From: Pseudomonas sp. GM41(2012)
GTDB taxonomy: Bacteria; Pseudomonadota; Gammaproteobacteria; Pseudomonadales; Pseudomonadaceae
Length of the DNA: 64,000 bases
Assembly: GCF_000282315.2 (NCBI RefSeq)
Contig: NZ_AKJN02000006.1
Span: 2,232,001-2,296,000 of the forward strand
Reading direction: 5' to 3'
Shown here: piece after piece, positions 46,407-55,229 of the stretch
Layout of the letters: each line of letters opens with the position of its first letter
How positions within the stretch are numbered: position 1 is the stretch's first letter
The notes under the pieces: model-generated
Database searches by the model: none
Seen by the model: the letters and a program-made list of their open reading frames with translations, nothing else
What the model was told of the DNA's origin: nothing
Position numbers and translations under genes: made by a program

Positions 46407-46445
46407 AGGCCATCACTTTCACCGCACAACTTCAGAGAAGCCCCC

Positions 46446-48407
46446 ATGCCCGGACTCAGAAAAATCCTGATCGCCAACCGCGGTGAAATCGCCTGCCGCA
46501 TCCAGCGCACCGCCCAGGCCCTGGGCTATCGCACGGTCGCGGTGTTCAGCGATGCCGACGCCGATGCGCTGCATGTGCAACTGGCCGACGAAGCCGTGAA
46601 CATCGGCCCGGCCCCAGTGCAGCAGTCCTATCTGAATATCCCGGCCATTCTCGACGCCGCCCGGCGCACGGGCGCTGACGCCATCCATCCGGGCTACGGC
46701 TTCCTCTCGGAAAACGCCGGGTTCGCCCGCGCCTGCCAGGATGCCGGCATCACCTTCATCGGCCCCAGTCCCGACGCCATCGAACTGATGGGCAGCAAAC
46801 GCCTGTCGAAACTCGCCATGCTCGATGCCGGTGTGCCGTGCATCAAGGGTTATCAGGGCGAAGAACAGGACGACGCCACCCTGAGCCGCGAAGCCGCACG
46901 CATCGGTTATCCGCTGATGATCAAGGCCAGTGCCGGCGGTGGCGGGCGTGGCATGCGCCTGGTGCACGAGGCCAATGATTTGCTCGAACAACTGCGCACC
47001 GCCCGCTCCGAAGCGCTGCATGGGTTTGGCAGCGACGAACTGATCCTCGAGCAAGCGCTGATCGACCCGCGTCACGTCGAAGTTCAACTGTTCGGCGACC
47101 AGCACGGCAACCTGATCTACCTTGGCGAGCGCGACTGCTCGATCCAGCGTCGCCATCAAAAAGTCATTGAAGAAGCACCCTGCCCGGTGATGAACGCCGA
47201 GTTGCGTCATGCCATGGGCGAAGCGGCGCTCAAGGCAGGTCGCGCAGTGCATTACGTCGGCGCCGGCACCGTCGAGTTCCTGCTGGATGCGCGCGGGCAG
47301 TTTTACTTTCTGGAGATGAACACCCGACTCCAGGTGGAGCACCCGGTGACCGAATTGATCACCGGTCTCGATCTGGTGGCCTGGCAGTTGCACGTCGCCG
47401 AAGGACTGCCGCTGCCCTTGCGCCAGGAGCAGGTCCAGCTTTGCGGCCATGCCATGGAAGTCCGTTTGTACGCCGAAGATCCGGCACACGGTTTTCTGCC
47501 TCAGACCGGTCGCATCACCGCCTGGGAGCCTGCGTTGCAGAGCGGCGTGCGGATCGATCATGGCTTGATCGAAGGCCAGACAGTCAGCCCGTTTTATGAC
47601 CCGATGCTGGGCAAGATCATCGCCCACGGCGCCACCCGCGAAGAAGCCCGGCGCAAATTGTTGCGGGCGGTTCAGGACAGCGTGCTGCTCGGCGTGCAGA
47701 GCAATCAGCGTTTGCTCGCCGGCCTGCTCGAACACCCGCAGTTCATCAGTGGCGAGTTCAGTACCGGGTTCATCCAGACTCACTTTGCCGAGCATCCTTG
47801 CATGCATGCGCATGTGCCGAGCGCCGAAGAACTGGCCATCGCTGCTGCATTGCTCTATCAGGCCTCGGCGCAGGTGCATCACGCGCCACTGGCTGGTTGG
47901 CGCAACAACGCCAGCGTGCCGTTGCTTTATCGAATCGGCCTTGAGGATCAGGAGTGGTCAGTGGAGCTGAATGCTGTGCCGGGTGAACCGTATCGGATTC
48001 AAGTCGCCACTACGCCCTTTGAATTGAAGATCATCCAGTGCGACGGACACTGGGCCAGCCTGGACATCAACGGTATCCGGCGACGCCATGCTTACCGTCT
48101 TGAGGCCGGGCAACTCTGGCTGTTCACCCGTCCCGGCAGTGTGCGGCTGGTGGACCGGACGCAGGCCTTGGTCAGCAGCCAGGCCAGCGTCAGCTCAGGC
48201 ACCCTCAAGGCCCCGATGGATGGGGCGATCGTCGACGTGCTGGTGACTGAGGGCAGCCCGGTCAGTAAAGGCCAGTTATTGGTGGTGCTGGAGGCGATGA
48301 AAATGGAGCATCCGCTCAAGTCGGGCATCGACGGCGTGCTCAAACGCTTGCAGGTCAGGGTCGGTGACCAGGTGAAAAATCGTCAGATTTTGTTGGAGGT
48401 CGAATAA
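46446..48407 (+). CDS. atuF: AtuF, geranyl-CoA carboxylase alpha (biotin) subunit
   Basis: A 653-residue biotin-dependent subunit. The biotin carboxylase domain covers KILIANRGEIACRIQRTAQ, HPGYGFLSENAGFA, MIKASAGGGGRGMRLV and FLEMNTRLQVEHPVTE (about residues 5-445). A linker follows, then a C-terminal biotinyl domain with biotin Lys in LVVLEAMKMEHPLKSG (about residue 618). It carboxylates the AtuC substrate geranyl-CoA. The ATG at 46446 (MPGLRKIL) is chosen over an upstream in-frame start that falls inside the REP pair. No atuG or atuH gene follows. Confidence 0.92.
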   Translation: MPGLRKILIANRGEIACRIQRTAQALGYRTVAVFSDADADALHVQLADEAVNIGPAPVQQSYLNIPAILDAARRTGADAIHPGYGFLSENAGFARACQDAGITFIGPSPDAIELMGSKRLSKLAMLDAGVPCIKGYQGEEQDDATLSREAARIGYPLMIKASAGGGGRGMRLVHEANDLLEQLRTARSEALHGFGSDELILEQALIDPRHVEVQLFGDQHGNLIYLGERDCSIQRRHQKVIEEAPCPVMNAELRHAMGEAALKAGRAVHYVGAGTVEFLLDARGQFYFLEMNTRLQVEHPVTELITGLDLVAWQLHVAEGLPLPLRQEQVQLCGHAMEVRLYAEDPAHGFLPQTGRITAWEPALQSGVRIDHGLIEGQTVSPFYDPMLGKIIAHGATREEARRKLLRAVQDSVLLGVQSNQRLLAGLLEHPQFISGEFSTGFIQTHFAEHPCMHAHVPSAEELAIAAALLYQASAQVHHAPLAGWRNNASVPLLYRIGLEDQEWSVELNAVPGEPYRIQVATTPFELKIIQCDGHWASLDINGIRRRHAYRLEAGQLWLFTRPGSVRLVDRTQALVSSQASVSSGTLKAPMDGAIVDVLVTEGSPVSKGQLLVVLEAMKMEHPLKSGIDGVLKRLQVRVGDQVKNRQILLEVE

Positions 48408-48478
48408 GCCGCTAGGCGGATCCGCCGGGTTTGGCTACGCTCAAGCCCTATCAGGACGCGGATACCAGGAACCCTGCG

Positions 48479-49021
48479 ATGCCTCACTGGCTGGTCATTG
48501 ATCTAGAAGCCACCACCGATGAGGGTGGTTGGCCAGTAACAGAAATGGAAATCATCGAAATCGGCGCCACCCTGGTGGACCGAAAAGGCCGAGAACTGGA
48601 TAGCTTTCAGTGCTTCGTGCGCCCGACGCGTCGGCCTTTGCTGACGCCGTTTTGCCGGCAACTGACCCATATCACCCAGGCCAACATCGACGCCGCGCAG
48701 CCTCTGAACGAGGTCTGGGCGTCGTTCGAACACTGGCTCGGCCAGCATCACTCGCGCCTCGAAGGCTGGGTCAGTTGGGGCGATTACGATCGCAAACAGT
48801 TGGTACAGGAGTGGGAGCGCCTGCAACTCGATAGCGCCCTGAGCCGAGTGCCGCACATGAACCTCAAACAGCGCTTTGCCAAGGCTCGCCGGCTGGAGCG
48901 CCCGTTGGGGCTTAACGGCGCGCTGCAACTGGCGGGCATGCAGTTCAATGGCCAACAACATCGGGCGCTGGAAGATGCGCGCAATACCGCACGATTATTG
49001 CCACTGGTTCTTCCGTCTTAG
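48479..49021 (+). CDS. DEDDh-family 3'-5' exonuclease (KapD/ERI-like)
   Basis: A 180-residue exonuclease. ExoI is LVIDLEATTDEGGW (metal ligands D and E), ExoII is HITQANIDAAQPLNEVWASF and ExoIII ends HRALEDARNTARLLP with the catalytic His and Asp. This is the ERI-1/KapD-like group of RNA/DNA exonucleases. The ATG at 48479 follows a weak AGGA site; upstream in-frame start codons lack a better one. The biological substrate is unknown. Confidence 0.85.
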   Translation: MPHWLVIDLEATTDEGGWPVTEMEIIEIGATLVDRKGRELDSFQCFVRPTRRPLLTPFCRQLTHITQANIDAAQPLNEVWASFEHWLGQHHSRLEGWVSWGDYDRKQLVQEWERLQLDSALSRVPHMNLKQRFAKARRLERPLGLNGALQLAGMQFNGQQHRALEDARNTARLLPLVLPS

Positions 49022-49090
49022 AGAGGTGACGCCGGCATGGGCCTTGTGCATACTGGCCGGCCCTTTTCAGTCCTTTTCGAGGAATCGCCC

Positions 49091-49375
49091 ATGTTTAAAG
49101 TCAACGAGTACTTCGACGGCACCGTCAAGTCGATCGCCTTTGGCACCGCTGAAGGTCCTGCGACCATCGGCGTCATGGCACCGGGCGAATACGAATTCGG
49201 CACCAGCCAGCGTGAAATCATGCACGTGGTGTCCGGCGCCCTGACCGTCAAACTGCCGGACAGCAGCGACTGGGAAACCTTCGCCGCCGGCAGCCAGTTC
49301 AACGTGCCCGCCAACAGCAAGTTCCAGCTGAAAGTGGCCGTCGACACCGCTTACCTGTGCGAATACCGCGGCTAA
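49091..49375 (+). CDS. ppnP: Pyrimidine/purine nucleoside phosphorylase PpnP
   Basis: A 94-residue cupin-like protein of the PpnP (YaiE/DUF1255) family that cleaves several nucleosides with phosphate. Characteristic segments are [37 protein letters not shown] and the C-terminal [17 protein letters not shown]. It starts at 49091 behind GAGGAATCGCCC. A bidirectional terminator follows. Confidence 0.92.
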   Translation: MFKVNEYFDGTVKSIAFGTAEGPATIGVMAPGEYEFGTSQREIMHVVSGALTVKLPDSSDWETFAAGSQFNVPANSKFQLKVAVDTAYLCEYRG

Positions 49376-49398
49376 AACCCTGGGTTTCACAGCGACAA

Positions 49399-49432
49399 AA
49401 AAATGCCCGTGTCCTTGGACACGGGCATTTTT
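49399..49432. terminator. Bidirectional terminator between ppnP and the MOSC gene
   Basis: AAAAATGCCCGTGTCC and its exact inverted copy with a 2-base TT loop form a 16-bp stem, with A and T runs at the ends, serving both convergent genes. Confidence 0.93.
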
Positions 49433-49445
49433 GATTCAGAGGGTC

Positions 49446-50252
49446 TTATTCAAGGATCGTCACCGGCATACCGACTTCAAGTCGGCCATTGCTGTCGTTG
49501 ACCAGATTCTGTCCGAACATCGCGCCGTCGGCTTCGGCACGGTACTTCTGCAACGTTGCCAGAGGTTCACGATCTTCGCTGCGTTCACCGGTTTGCGGGT
49601 CGATGGTGGTCAGAATGCAGCGTGAACACGACTTGACCACGCGAAACTCGACATCGCCGATGCGGATGCGCTTCCAGCCATCTTCGGCATACGCCTCGCT
49701 GCCCTCGATCACCAGGTTGGGCCGAAAGCGCAGCATTTCCAGCGGGCGGCCGACTTTTTGCGACAAGTCCTCCAGTGAGGCCTGTCCGATCAGCAACAGC
49801 GGAAAGCCATCGGCGAAGGCCACCTGATCATCGTCCTTGCCGTAGCCGGCCTGGGTGGTCCGTGCGCGATCAAGAGGGACTTGTACCAGGCGAGTCGGTT
49901 TGCCAATGAATTCACTGACCCAGGCACTCGCCTCGTCACCGGCATCCGGCACACGCAACGTATCGCGCCAAATGGTCACGCCACGCAGTTCCGCGTCGCT
50001 GGCAGGCAAAGCGATATCGATCGGAGAGCGGCCCGGGGCACTGAGGGTCAAGCCACCGTCGGCATTCCACAACGCCGACAGCTGACTCATCTGCGCCACT
50101 GCACGCTGGGTCAGAAAGCGCCCGCTGGCCTCGTCCACCAGCATCCAGCGTCGATCACCGTCCAGGCCCAGCTTGTCGAGGCCGACCTGCTGCAGGATCT
50201 CGCCCTTGCCGGATTTCAACGGATAACGATACAGCGCGCTCAGACGCAACAT
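49446..50252 (-). CDS. MOSC-domain protein (YcbX-like)
   Basis: A 268-residue protein with an N-terminal MOSC beta-barrel (LSALYRYPLKSGKGEILQQV) and a C-terminal MOSC domain containing the conserved Cys in VVKSCSRCILTTIDPQTGER. In E. coli YcbX the molybdenum cofactor bound here reduces N-hydroxylated base analogues, probably with electrons from a flavodoxin/ferredoxin partner. The ATG at 50252 matches the family start. No ferredoxin domain is fused at the C-terminus, as it is in E. coli YcbX. Molybdenum cofactor genes occur 5 kb away but are not co-transcribed. Confidence 0.85.
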   Translation of the reverse strand: MLRLSALYRYPLKSGKGEILQQVGLDKLGLDGDRRWMLVDEASGRFLTQRAVAQMSQLSALWNADGGLTLSAPGRSPIDIALPASDAELRGVTIWRDTLRVPDAGDEASAWVSEFIGKPTRLVQVPLDRARTTQAGYGKDDDQVAFADGFPLLLIGQASLEDLSQKVGRPLEMLRFRPNLVIEGSEAYAEDGWKRIRIGDVEFRVVKSCSRCILTTIDPQTGERSEDREPLATLQKYRAEADGAMFGQNLVNDSNGRLEVGMPVTILE

Positions 50253-50339
50253 GGCCAGCTCCCTGGAGGGTAAAAACGCCACCCTATACGAGCTTGATCG
50301 CCGAATCAAAGGCCAAAAAACTGTGGGCCCCTGTTGTGG

Positions 50340-51275
50340 TCAGGCAGGCACTTCGTCGAGCATCAGACGCTGGCGCACCACATCGACGAGTTTGTCCGGC
50401 TGGAATTTGGAGAGGAAGTTGTCGCAGCCGACCTTCTTCACCATCGAGTCGTTGAAGCTGCCGGACAACGAGGTATGCAGAACCACATAAAGGCCACGCA
50501 GGCGCGGGTCGTTGCGGATTTCCGTGGTCAGGCGATAGCCGTCCATTTCCGGCATTTCCGCGTCGGTGAAGACCATCAGCAGTTTGTCGGTCATGTTCAC
50601 ACCGGTATCGGCCCAGGCCTTGAGCATGTTCAGAGCCTTCAGGCCATCGCTGGCGATGTGCATCTTCACGCCCAGCTGACCCAGGGTGTCACGCAATTGC
50701 GACAGGGCCACGTTCGAGTCGTCCACCAGCAGCACTTCGCGGCCACGGGCACGTTCCAGAACCGGATCGTCGAGTTTGTCGCGCGATACCTTGGCGTTGT
50801 ACGGGACGATTTCCGCGAGGACTTTTTCGACGTCGATGATTTCCACCAACTGATCGTCGACCTTGCTGATAGCCGTCAAATAATGCTGACGACCGGCGCT
50901 GGCCGGTGGCGGCAGAATGGCTTCCCAGTTCATGTTGACGATACGGTCCACACCACCGACCAGGAACGCCTGCACCGAACGGTTGTACTCGGTAACGATG
51001 ATCGTACTGGTCGGGCTTGGCACCAGCGGACGCATACCGATGGCCTGGGACAGGTCGATCACTGGCAGGGTCTGGCCACGCAGATTCACCACGCCGCAGA
51101 CAAACGGATGACGCTGGGGCATCAGGGTCAGCTTCGGCAGTTGCAGCACTTCCTGCACTTTGAAGACGTTGATCGCGAACAATTGACGTCCGGCCAGCCG
51201 GAACATGAGAATTTCCAGGCGATTCTCACCCACCAGTTGCGTGCGTTGGTCTACCGTGTCGAGAATGCCGGCCAT
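50340..51275 (-). CDS. cheV: Chemotaxis coupling protein CheV
   Basis: A 311-residue CheW-REC fusion. The CheW domain (residues about 14-150) includes RQLFAINVFKVQEVLQLPKL and VNLRGQTLPVIDLSQAIGMR. The receiver domain (about 165-305) has DD in VLLVDDSNVALSQLRDTLG, the phospho-acceptor Asp in MVFTDAEMPEMDGY, and Lys in NFLSKFQPDKL. It couples receptors to CheA and may adapt the signal by phosphorylation. The ATG at 51275 (MAGILDTVDQRT) is the usual CheV start; a GTG 33 bp upstream is less likely. It is an orphan, with a sigma28 promoter. Confidence 0.92.
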   Translation of the reverse strand: MAGILDTVDQRTQLVGENRLEILMFRLAGRQLFAINVFKVQEVLQLPKLTLMPQRHPFVCGVVNLRGQTLPVIDLSQAIGMRPLVPSPTSTIIVTEYNRSVQAFLVGGVDRIVNMNWEAILPPPASAGRQHYLTAISKVDDQLVEIIDVEKVLAEIVPYNAKVSRDKLDDPVLERARGREVLLVDDSNVALSQLRDTLGQLGVKMHIASDGLKALNMLKAWADTGVNMTDKLLMVFTDAEMPEMDGYRLTTEIRNDPRLRGLYVVLHTSLSGSFNDSMVKKVGCDNFLSKFQPDKLVDVVRQRLMLDEVPA

Positions 51276-51317
51276 CAATGACTCCTGGGCTTGTTCTGAT
51301 GAATTCACTAAAGGGGG

Positions 51318-51344
51318 TTATCGGCTGTTTTTGCCGGACCTTGA
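51318..51344 (-). promoter_or_regulatory. Sigma28 (FliA) promoter of cheV
   Basis: Read leftward, TCAAG (51344-51340), a 14-bp spacer and GCCGATAA (51325-51318) match the flagellar sigma factor consensus. The site lies about 43 bp before the cheV ATG. Confidence 0.8.
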
Positions 51345-51737
51345 CCCCCGTGTAAAATGCCACGACCAAACATTGATGTCACATTAACATCATGCTTTAC
51401 TGGCCAGACGATTTCATCTGCCCCATTGCCTGCCGCGAGACCTTGTTTCGTTCGGTTGGTTCCCCCGTGTAAGGGATTCCCCTAGTAACAATCAGGCCCA
51501 ACCTGATATTCGCAATATCCAATAGCCATTAATGTGACGCCATTCTCATTGCATGAACGGAGTCAGGCTTTTGTGTGCGATCGCAGGTAAGTGGCCATCC
51601 ACCCTATCGAGTTTCCCAGCCTGCAGCCAGACAGGCCGGCGCGCGATCTCACGACGGCATGGCAACACGGGGACGCTGATCGTCCCCGTCGACACACACG
51701 ACATTCCCGCATTTGACATGACGTTGTGGAGATAAAC
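51345..51737. other. Intergenic region upstream of the HPt-like gene
   Basis: About 390 bp without a supported gene. It contains a perfect 9-bp stem, ACGGGGACG-ctgat-CGTCCCCGT, at 51667-51689, 48 bp before the next start. The rest shows no motif I can name. Confidence 0.6.
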
Positions 51738-52208
51738 ATGCCGAACGATCGTAAAGAATGGGCTCACCGGCTCCCTGAGTTTCTCGTCGAAGCAGAGACA
51801 CTCCTGGTTAAAACCGAGGAATGCCTGAGTCATTTGCAACTGATCAGCAATGACAAGGACGCCATCGATTGCATGCTGAGCACCCTGCTCAAACTGGCCA
51901 ACAAGGCTGATGCCCTCGCGCTGGCAGCCGTTTCGGAGTTTTCGTTGCACATTCATGGTTTGCTGAGCCATGCCCAGAATCACATGGATTTACACGACCA
52001 GGCCCTGAGTGCGCTGAAAGACTGCCTGACGTTGATCGCCTGGCAACTCGAGCTAATCGATCAAAAGACCGGCCAACTCAGCCTTGATGACAGCGAACAG
52101 ACCTCCCTGATCGAAGCCTTCGCCTTTCAGGTCGGACACAGTCAGTTTCAGCTCCCCGCTAATTCCAAACCGTTCACACTCGTTTCCTTTGCAGGTCGGC
52201 AAGCCTGA
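51738..52208 (+). CDS. Uncharacterised helical protein, possibly HPt-like
   Basis: A 156-residue, mostly helical protein that I do not recognise. It contains heptad-like segments (EFLVEAETLLVKTEECLSHL, ALSALKDCLTLIAWQLELID) and a central HIHGLLSHAQ. The pattern weakly recalls phosphotransfer (HPt/CheA P1) domains, and the gene lies between cheV and a histidine kinase gene. The canonical HxxKG motif is absent, so a phosphotransfer role is only a suggestion. The ATG at 51738 is preferred over an in-frame ATG 12 bp upstream because of the GGAGA site. Confidence 0.6.
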   Translation: MPNDRKEWAHRLPEFLVEAETLLVKTEECLSHLQLISNDKDAIDCMLSTLLKLANKADALALAAVSEFSLHIHGLLSHAQNHMDLHDQALSALKDCLTLIAWQLELIDQKTGQLSLDDSEQTSLIEAFAFQVGHSQFQLPANSKPFTLVSFAGRQA

Positions 52209-52549
52209 ATGATCGGGCCCTGTGCCGTGTTGTGAATTTTTATTGCCATGACCGCCCTTCTAACTTTGACGGGCTCATGTCGCATTTGAATATTCCATAC
52301 CTGCTTACGACAACTCGAAACAAATAAACCACTCTTGCCAGCCAACTTTTTCCATTATGGAACTGCTGTCCATAAATGCTTATTTCCTGACTCTGCGGAC
52401 ATATATACCAAACGCGACCAACGGCACCTTAAGTGGTATTATGCCGCCCATTAGTTGACGTCAATTAATGGCAGAGTGACTCCAGACAGAGACCCGTCAT
52501 CCACGATGCCCGGTCTTCCCGCAGCGAACATCCATTGGCTCCATCCGCT
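52209..52549. other. A+T-richer promoter region of the NarL-type two-component operon
   Basis: About 340 bp without a supported gene and visibly lower in GC than its surroundings. It holds the strong palindrome at 52448-52471 and AT-rich stretches such as ATGCTTATTTCC. I saw no terminator or other recognisable element. Confidence 0.55.
52448..52471. promoter_or_regulatory. 24-bp palindromic operator candidate
   Basis: CCATTAGTTGAC and GTCAATTAATGG are inverted copies with one mismatch and no spacer. It lies about 80 bp before the kinase start and looks like the binding site of a dimeric regulator. The regulator is unknown. Confidence 0.65.
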
Positions 52550-53443
52550 ATGTACGCCAGCCTCAAGTCGATCACCCTAAAGCCACCCTCCCCAAAAAAC
52601 GCGCGCCTGGTCACGCTTGTCTTGTGCACCTGCTCGGCGCTTGGCTGCCTGCTGATTTATAGCCTGTCCACTCGCCTGCCGCTGAGTCTGCTGGTACTCA
52701 ATATCGCCGCAATGGCCTGCGTCTGGGTGCAGCATTGTCTTTCGCGCAAGTCGATAAAGTTTCAACCCCAGGAGTTGGCTGACCGGCTGTTGGAGGTTCA
52801 GGAAAACGAACGTCGCCGGCTCAGTCGGGAACTGCATGACGACATCGGCCAATTGCTGACCGCGGCCAAACTTCAAAGCGACTGGCTCAAACGCCGAATG
52901 CCCGAAGAACTTCAGGGCCAGTGTTCGGTGCTCTGCGACACGCTGGAAGAAACCCTGGCCAAAGTGCGAGACGTATCGGCCATTCTCAATCCGAGGCAGC
53001 TGACCAGTCTCGGGCTGGAAGCCAGTCTGCGTGCGCATTTACTCAAGACGCTGGCCAACACGCCGGTGCACTGGAGCCTGGAATGCCATCAGCGTTTGGC
53101 CGGTATACCGGAGGAAATGACGCTGGCCGCCTTTCGAATCACCCAGGAAGCGGTGACCAATATATTGCGCCATGCCGAAGCGAAAAATCTGTTGGTCCGC
53201 CTGCAACGTCTGCCCCAGGGCCTGACACTGTTGATCAGTGACGATGGCCTGGGATTCGCACCCGCGACCGATCCTGGTCGTGAGGGGCAACGTGGAATGG
53301 CAGGGATGTCGGAACGGATGAATCAGCTGGGAGGCACACTGAGCGTGACCAGTGAGCCGGGCAAAGGCACTCAAATCGAAGCACTCTTCCCCTGGGCGCC
53401 TCGTGCGCTCGAACGGGCCAGTACGAATAAGGTTATGCGTTGA
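52550..53443 (+). CDS. NarL-system sensor histidine kinase (HisKA_3)
   Basis: A 297-residue kinase with two short N-terminal membrane helices (LVTLVLCTCSALGCLLIYSL, LPLSLLVLNIAAMACVWV) and no periplasmic sensor of any size. The phospho-acceptor His lies in ERRRLSRELHDDIGQLLTAA. The ATPase domain covers TQEAVTNILRHAEAKNL and LISDDGLGFAP, with a final GQRGMAGMSERMNQLGG. The ATG at 52550 is preferred over an upstream TTG. It is translationally coupled to the response regulator (TTGA overlap). The signal is unknown. Confidence 0.82.
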   Translation: MYASLKSITLKPPSPKNARLVTLVLCTCSALGCLLIYSLSTRLPLSLLVLNIAAMACVWVQHCLSRKSIKFQPQELADRLLEVQENERRRLSRELHDDIGQLLTAAKLQSDWLKRRMPEELQGQCSVLCDTLEETLAKVRDVSAILNPRQLTSLGLEASLRAHLLKTLANTPVHWSLECHQRLAGIPEEMTLAAFRITQEAVTNILRHAEAKNLLVRLQRLPQGLTLLISDDGLGFAPATDPGREGQRGMAGMSERMNQLGGTLSVTSEPGKGTQIEALFPWAPRALERASTNKVMR

Positions 53444-54099
53444 CTTGTAACTTACTTCTGGTGGATGACCACTCGCTTATCAGGGCAGGCGTGCGCGCTC
53501 TGGTGCTGGATATTCCCGGCTACGCGGTAATCGGTGAGGCCAATGACGGCTCGCAGTTGCTCGAGATGGTCGAGCAGTTGTCCCCCGACATCATCCTGCT
53601 GGATATTTCCATGAAGGAAACCAGTGGCCTTGACGCATTGCAGCGACTCAAGCGAGTACGCCCGCAGAGCAAGGTGCTGATCCTGTCGATGCACACCGAT
53701 CCCGCAATCATCATGCAGGCACTGGAATCCGGTGCACATGGCTACCTGCTCAAGGACACCACGGCTACCGAGCTCGAACATGCCCTGGATGCCTTGCGTA
53801 ACAACGAACGCTACCTGAGCCCGGCCATCGCCCACACCGTCATCAACCAGGCGCTGACCCGAACGCAGAAAAACCAGCCGGAACCTGCCGACTCGCACAA
53901 CCTGACAGCGCGCCAGCTGGAAATCCTTAGGCTGATCGTTCGCGGAAAATCCACCCGGGAAATCGCCAATGGCCTGGGCCTCAGCATCAAGACCGTTGAA
54001 ACCCACCGCTCGCAGATCATGAAGCGCTTGCAGATCTACGATGTAGCGGGCCTGGTGCTGTTCGCCGTGCGCGAGCAGATCATCAGCCTGGATGATTGA
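53440..54099 (+). CDS. LuxR/NarL-family response regulator, TTG start
   Basis: A 219-residue regulator. The receiver domain begins NLLLVDDHSLIRAGVRALVL with the phospho-acceptor Asp in DIILLDISMKETSG (about residue 55) and Lys in HGYLLKDTTAT. The C-terminal LuxR HTH reads LTARQLEILRLIVRGKSTRE and IANGLGLSIKTVETHRSQIM. The start codon appears to be TTG at 53440, inside TTGA shared with the kinase stop, as no ATG or GTG precedes the receiver core. Its 3' end overlaps the convergent yegS-like gene by 17 bp. It resembles UvrY/GacA-type regulators, but the target is unknown. Confidence 0.85.
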   Translation: MTCNLLLVDDHSLIRAGVRALVLDIPGYAVIGEANDGSQLLEMVEQLSPDIILLDISMKETSGLDALQRLKRVRPQSKVLILSMHTDPAIIMQALESGAHGYLLKDTTATELEHALDALRNNERYLSPAIAHTVINQALTRTQKNQPEPADSHNLTARQLEILRLIVRGKSTREIANGLGLSIKTVETHRSQIMKRLQIYDVAGLVLFAVREQIISLDD

Positions 54100-55000
54100 T
54101 CAATTGCGATGACCCCAGCAGCGGCGAGTTTTCAGGTAAATGCACGCGCAGTGCCGCTGGACGTGTCGAGAAACGCAAGTTGTCACCTTCCAGAGGTTCG
54201 CCATCGAGGTTGATGTAGAGGCCTTCCGAGACCTTGATTTCGACCCATGGCAACCGGACTCGCACAAACATGTTGTCGATGCCGAAGCCATCGGCGAGCA
54301 GGGTTTTCAAGGTGCCGACGACTTCTTGCGGCGCAGGCAGAATACTGATGTCCAGCAGACCGTCGTCAGCCAGCGCTTCCGGGCACAACACATGCCCACC
54401 GCCGGCCTGTCGGCCATTGCCGATGCCCAATGCCAACAGCTCGCCACTCCACTGGAAATCAGGCCCCTGCAACTCGCCATAGGCTGCGTGCAACTCACTG
54501 AAGCGCGATAAACCGGTGAACAGGTAAGCCGCGCCCCCGAGGATTTTTTTCAAGTCCTCCGAAGTGTTTGCCGTGACCTGGCTGCCAAAACCGCCCGTGG
54601 CCATATTCAGGAACACTTGCCCGCCGACCTCCCCCAGATCAATGGCGCTCGGTGCAATGTCGAGAAGTTCCAGCGCCTGCGCGGGCTCCAGAGGTACGCC
54701 GGCGGCACGCGCAAAATCATTGGCGGTCCCCAAGGGCATCAGTACCAGACTGGCCTGTGTCGAATGCGCGGCCATGGCTTCGGCAATATCGCGCAAGGTA
54801 CCGTCACCGCCACCGGCGATGATCTGCGTGTAGCCTGCCGCCAGTGCTTCATCTACCAGGCGCTGTGCGTCGCCCGCTTCCCAGGTCACTCGAACGGCCA
54901 GCTCCCACCCCTGTTGGCGCTTGTCCGCAACGGCAGAACGAACCGCCTCGTTGAGCGCTTGCTTGCCATGCAGAATCAACAGCGCCTTGCGTTCGCTCAT
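54083..55000 (-). CDS. yegS: YegS-like lipid kinase
   Basis: A 305-residue diacylglycerol-kinase-like enzyme. The nucleotide motif is QIIAGGGDGTLRDIAEAM and PLGTANDFARAAGVPLEPAQ is the second conserved stretch, followed by INLDGEPLEG near the C-terminus. The length and motif order are those of YegS, which phosphorylates phosphatidylglycerol in E. coli. The physiological substrate in Pseudomonas is not known. Confidence 0.88.
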   Translation of the reverse strand: MSERKALLILHGKQALNEAVRSAVADKRQQGWELAVRVTWEAGDAQRLVDEALAAGYTQIIAGGGDGTLRDIAEAMAAHSTQASLVLMPLGTANDFARAAGVPLEPAQALELLDIAPSAIDLGEVGGQVFLNMATGGFGSQVTANTSEDLKKILGGAAYLFTGLSRFSELHAAYGELQGPDFQWSGELLALGIGNGRQAGGGHVLCPEALADDGLLDISILPAPQEVVGTLKTLLADGFGIDNMFVRVRLPWVEIKVSEGLYINLDGEPLEGDNLRFSTRPAALRVHLPENSPLLGSSQLINHPG

Positions 55001-55229
55001 CAGTTGTCGCTCCCATGATTGAATTCCGTATGGGAGATGTTGACCTCATCTCGCTACATAAAAGTCGCAAGAATTTGAATTATTTGAAGTCGAACCGTAT
55101 GGCGTCCTACAAGGCGGTACTTTTTCTTACAAGACGTGAGGAATCGGCTCAATTGACCGCCCCATGCGATTGGTACACCTTGGCACCTGCCGTTATCACA
55201 CATCAGCAGGAACTACACAGGGACGTGCC

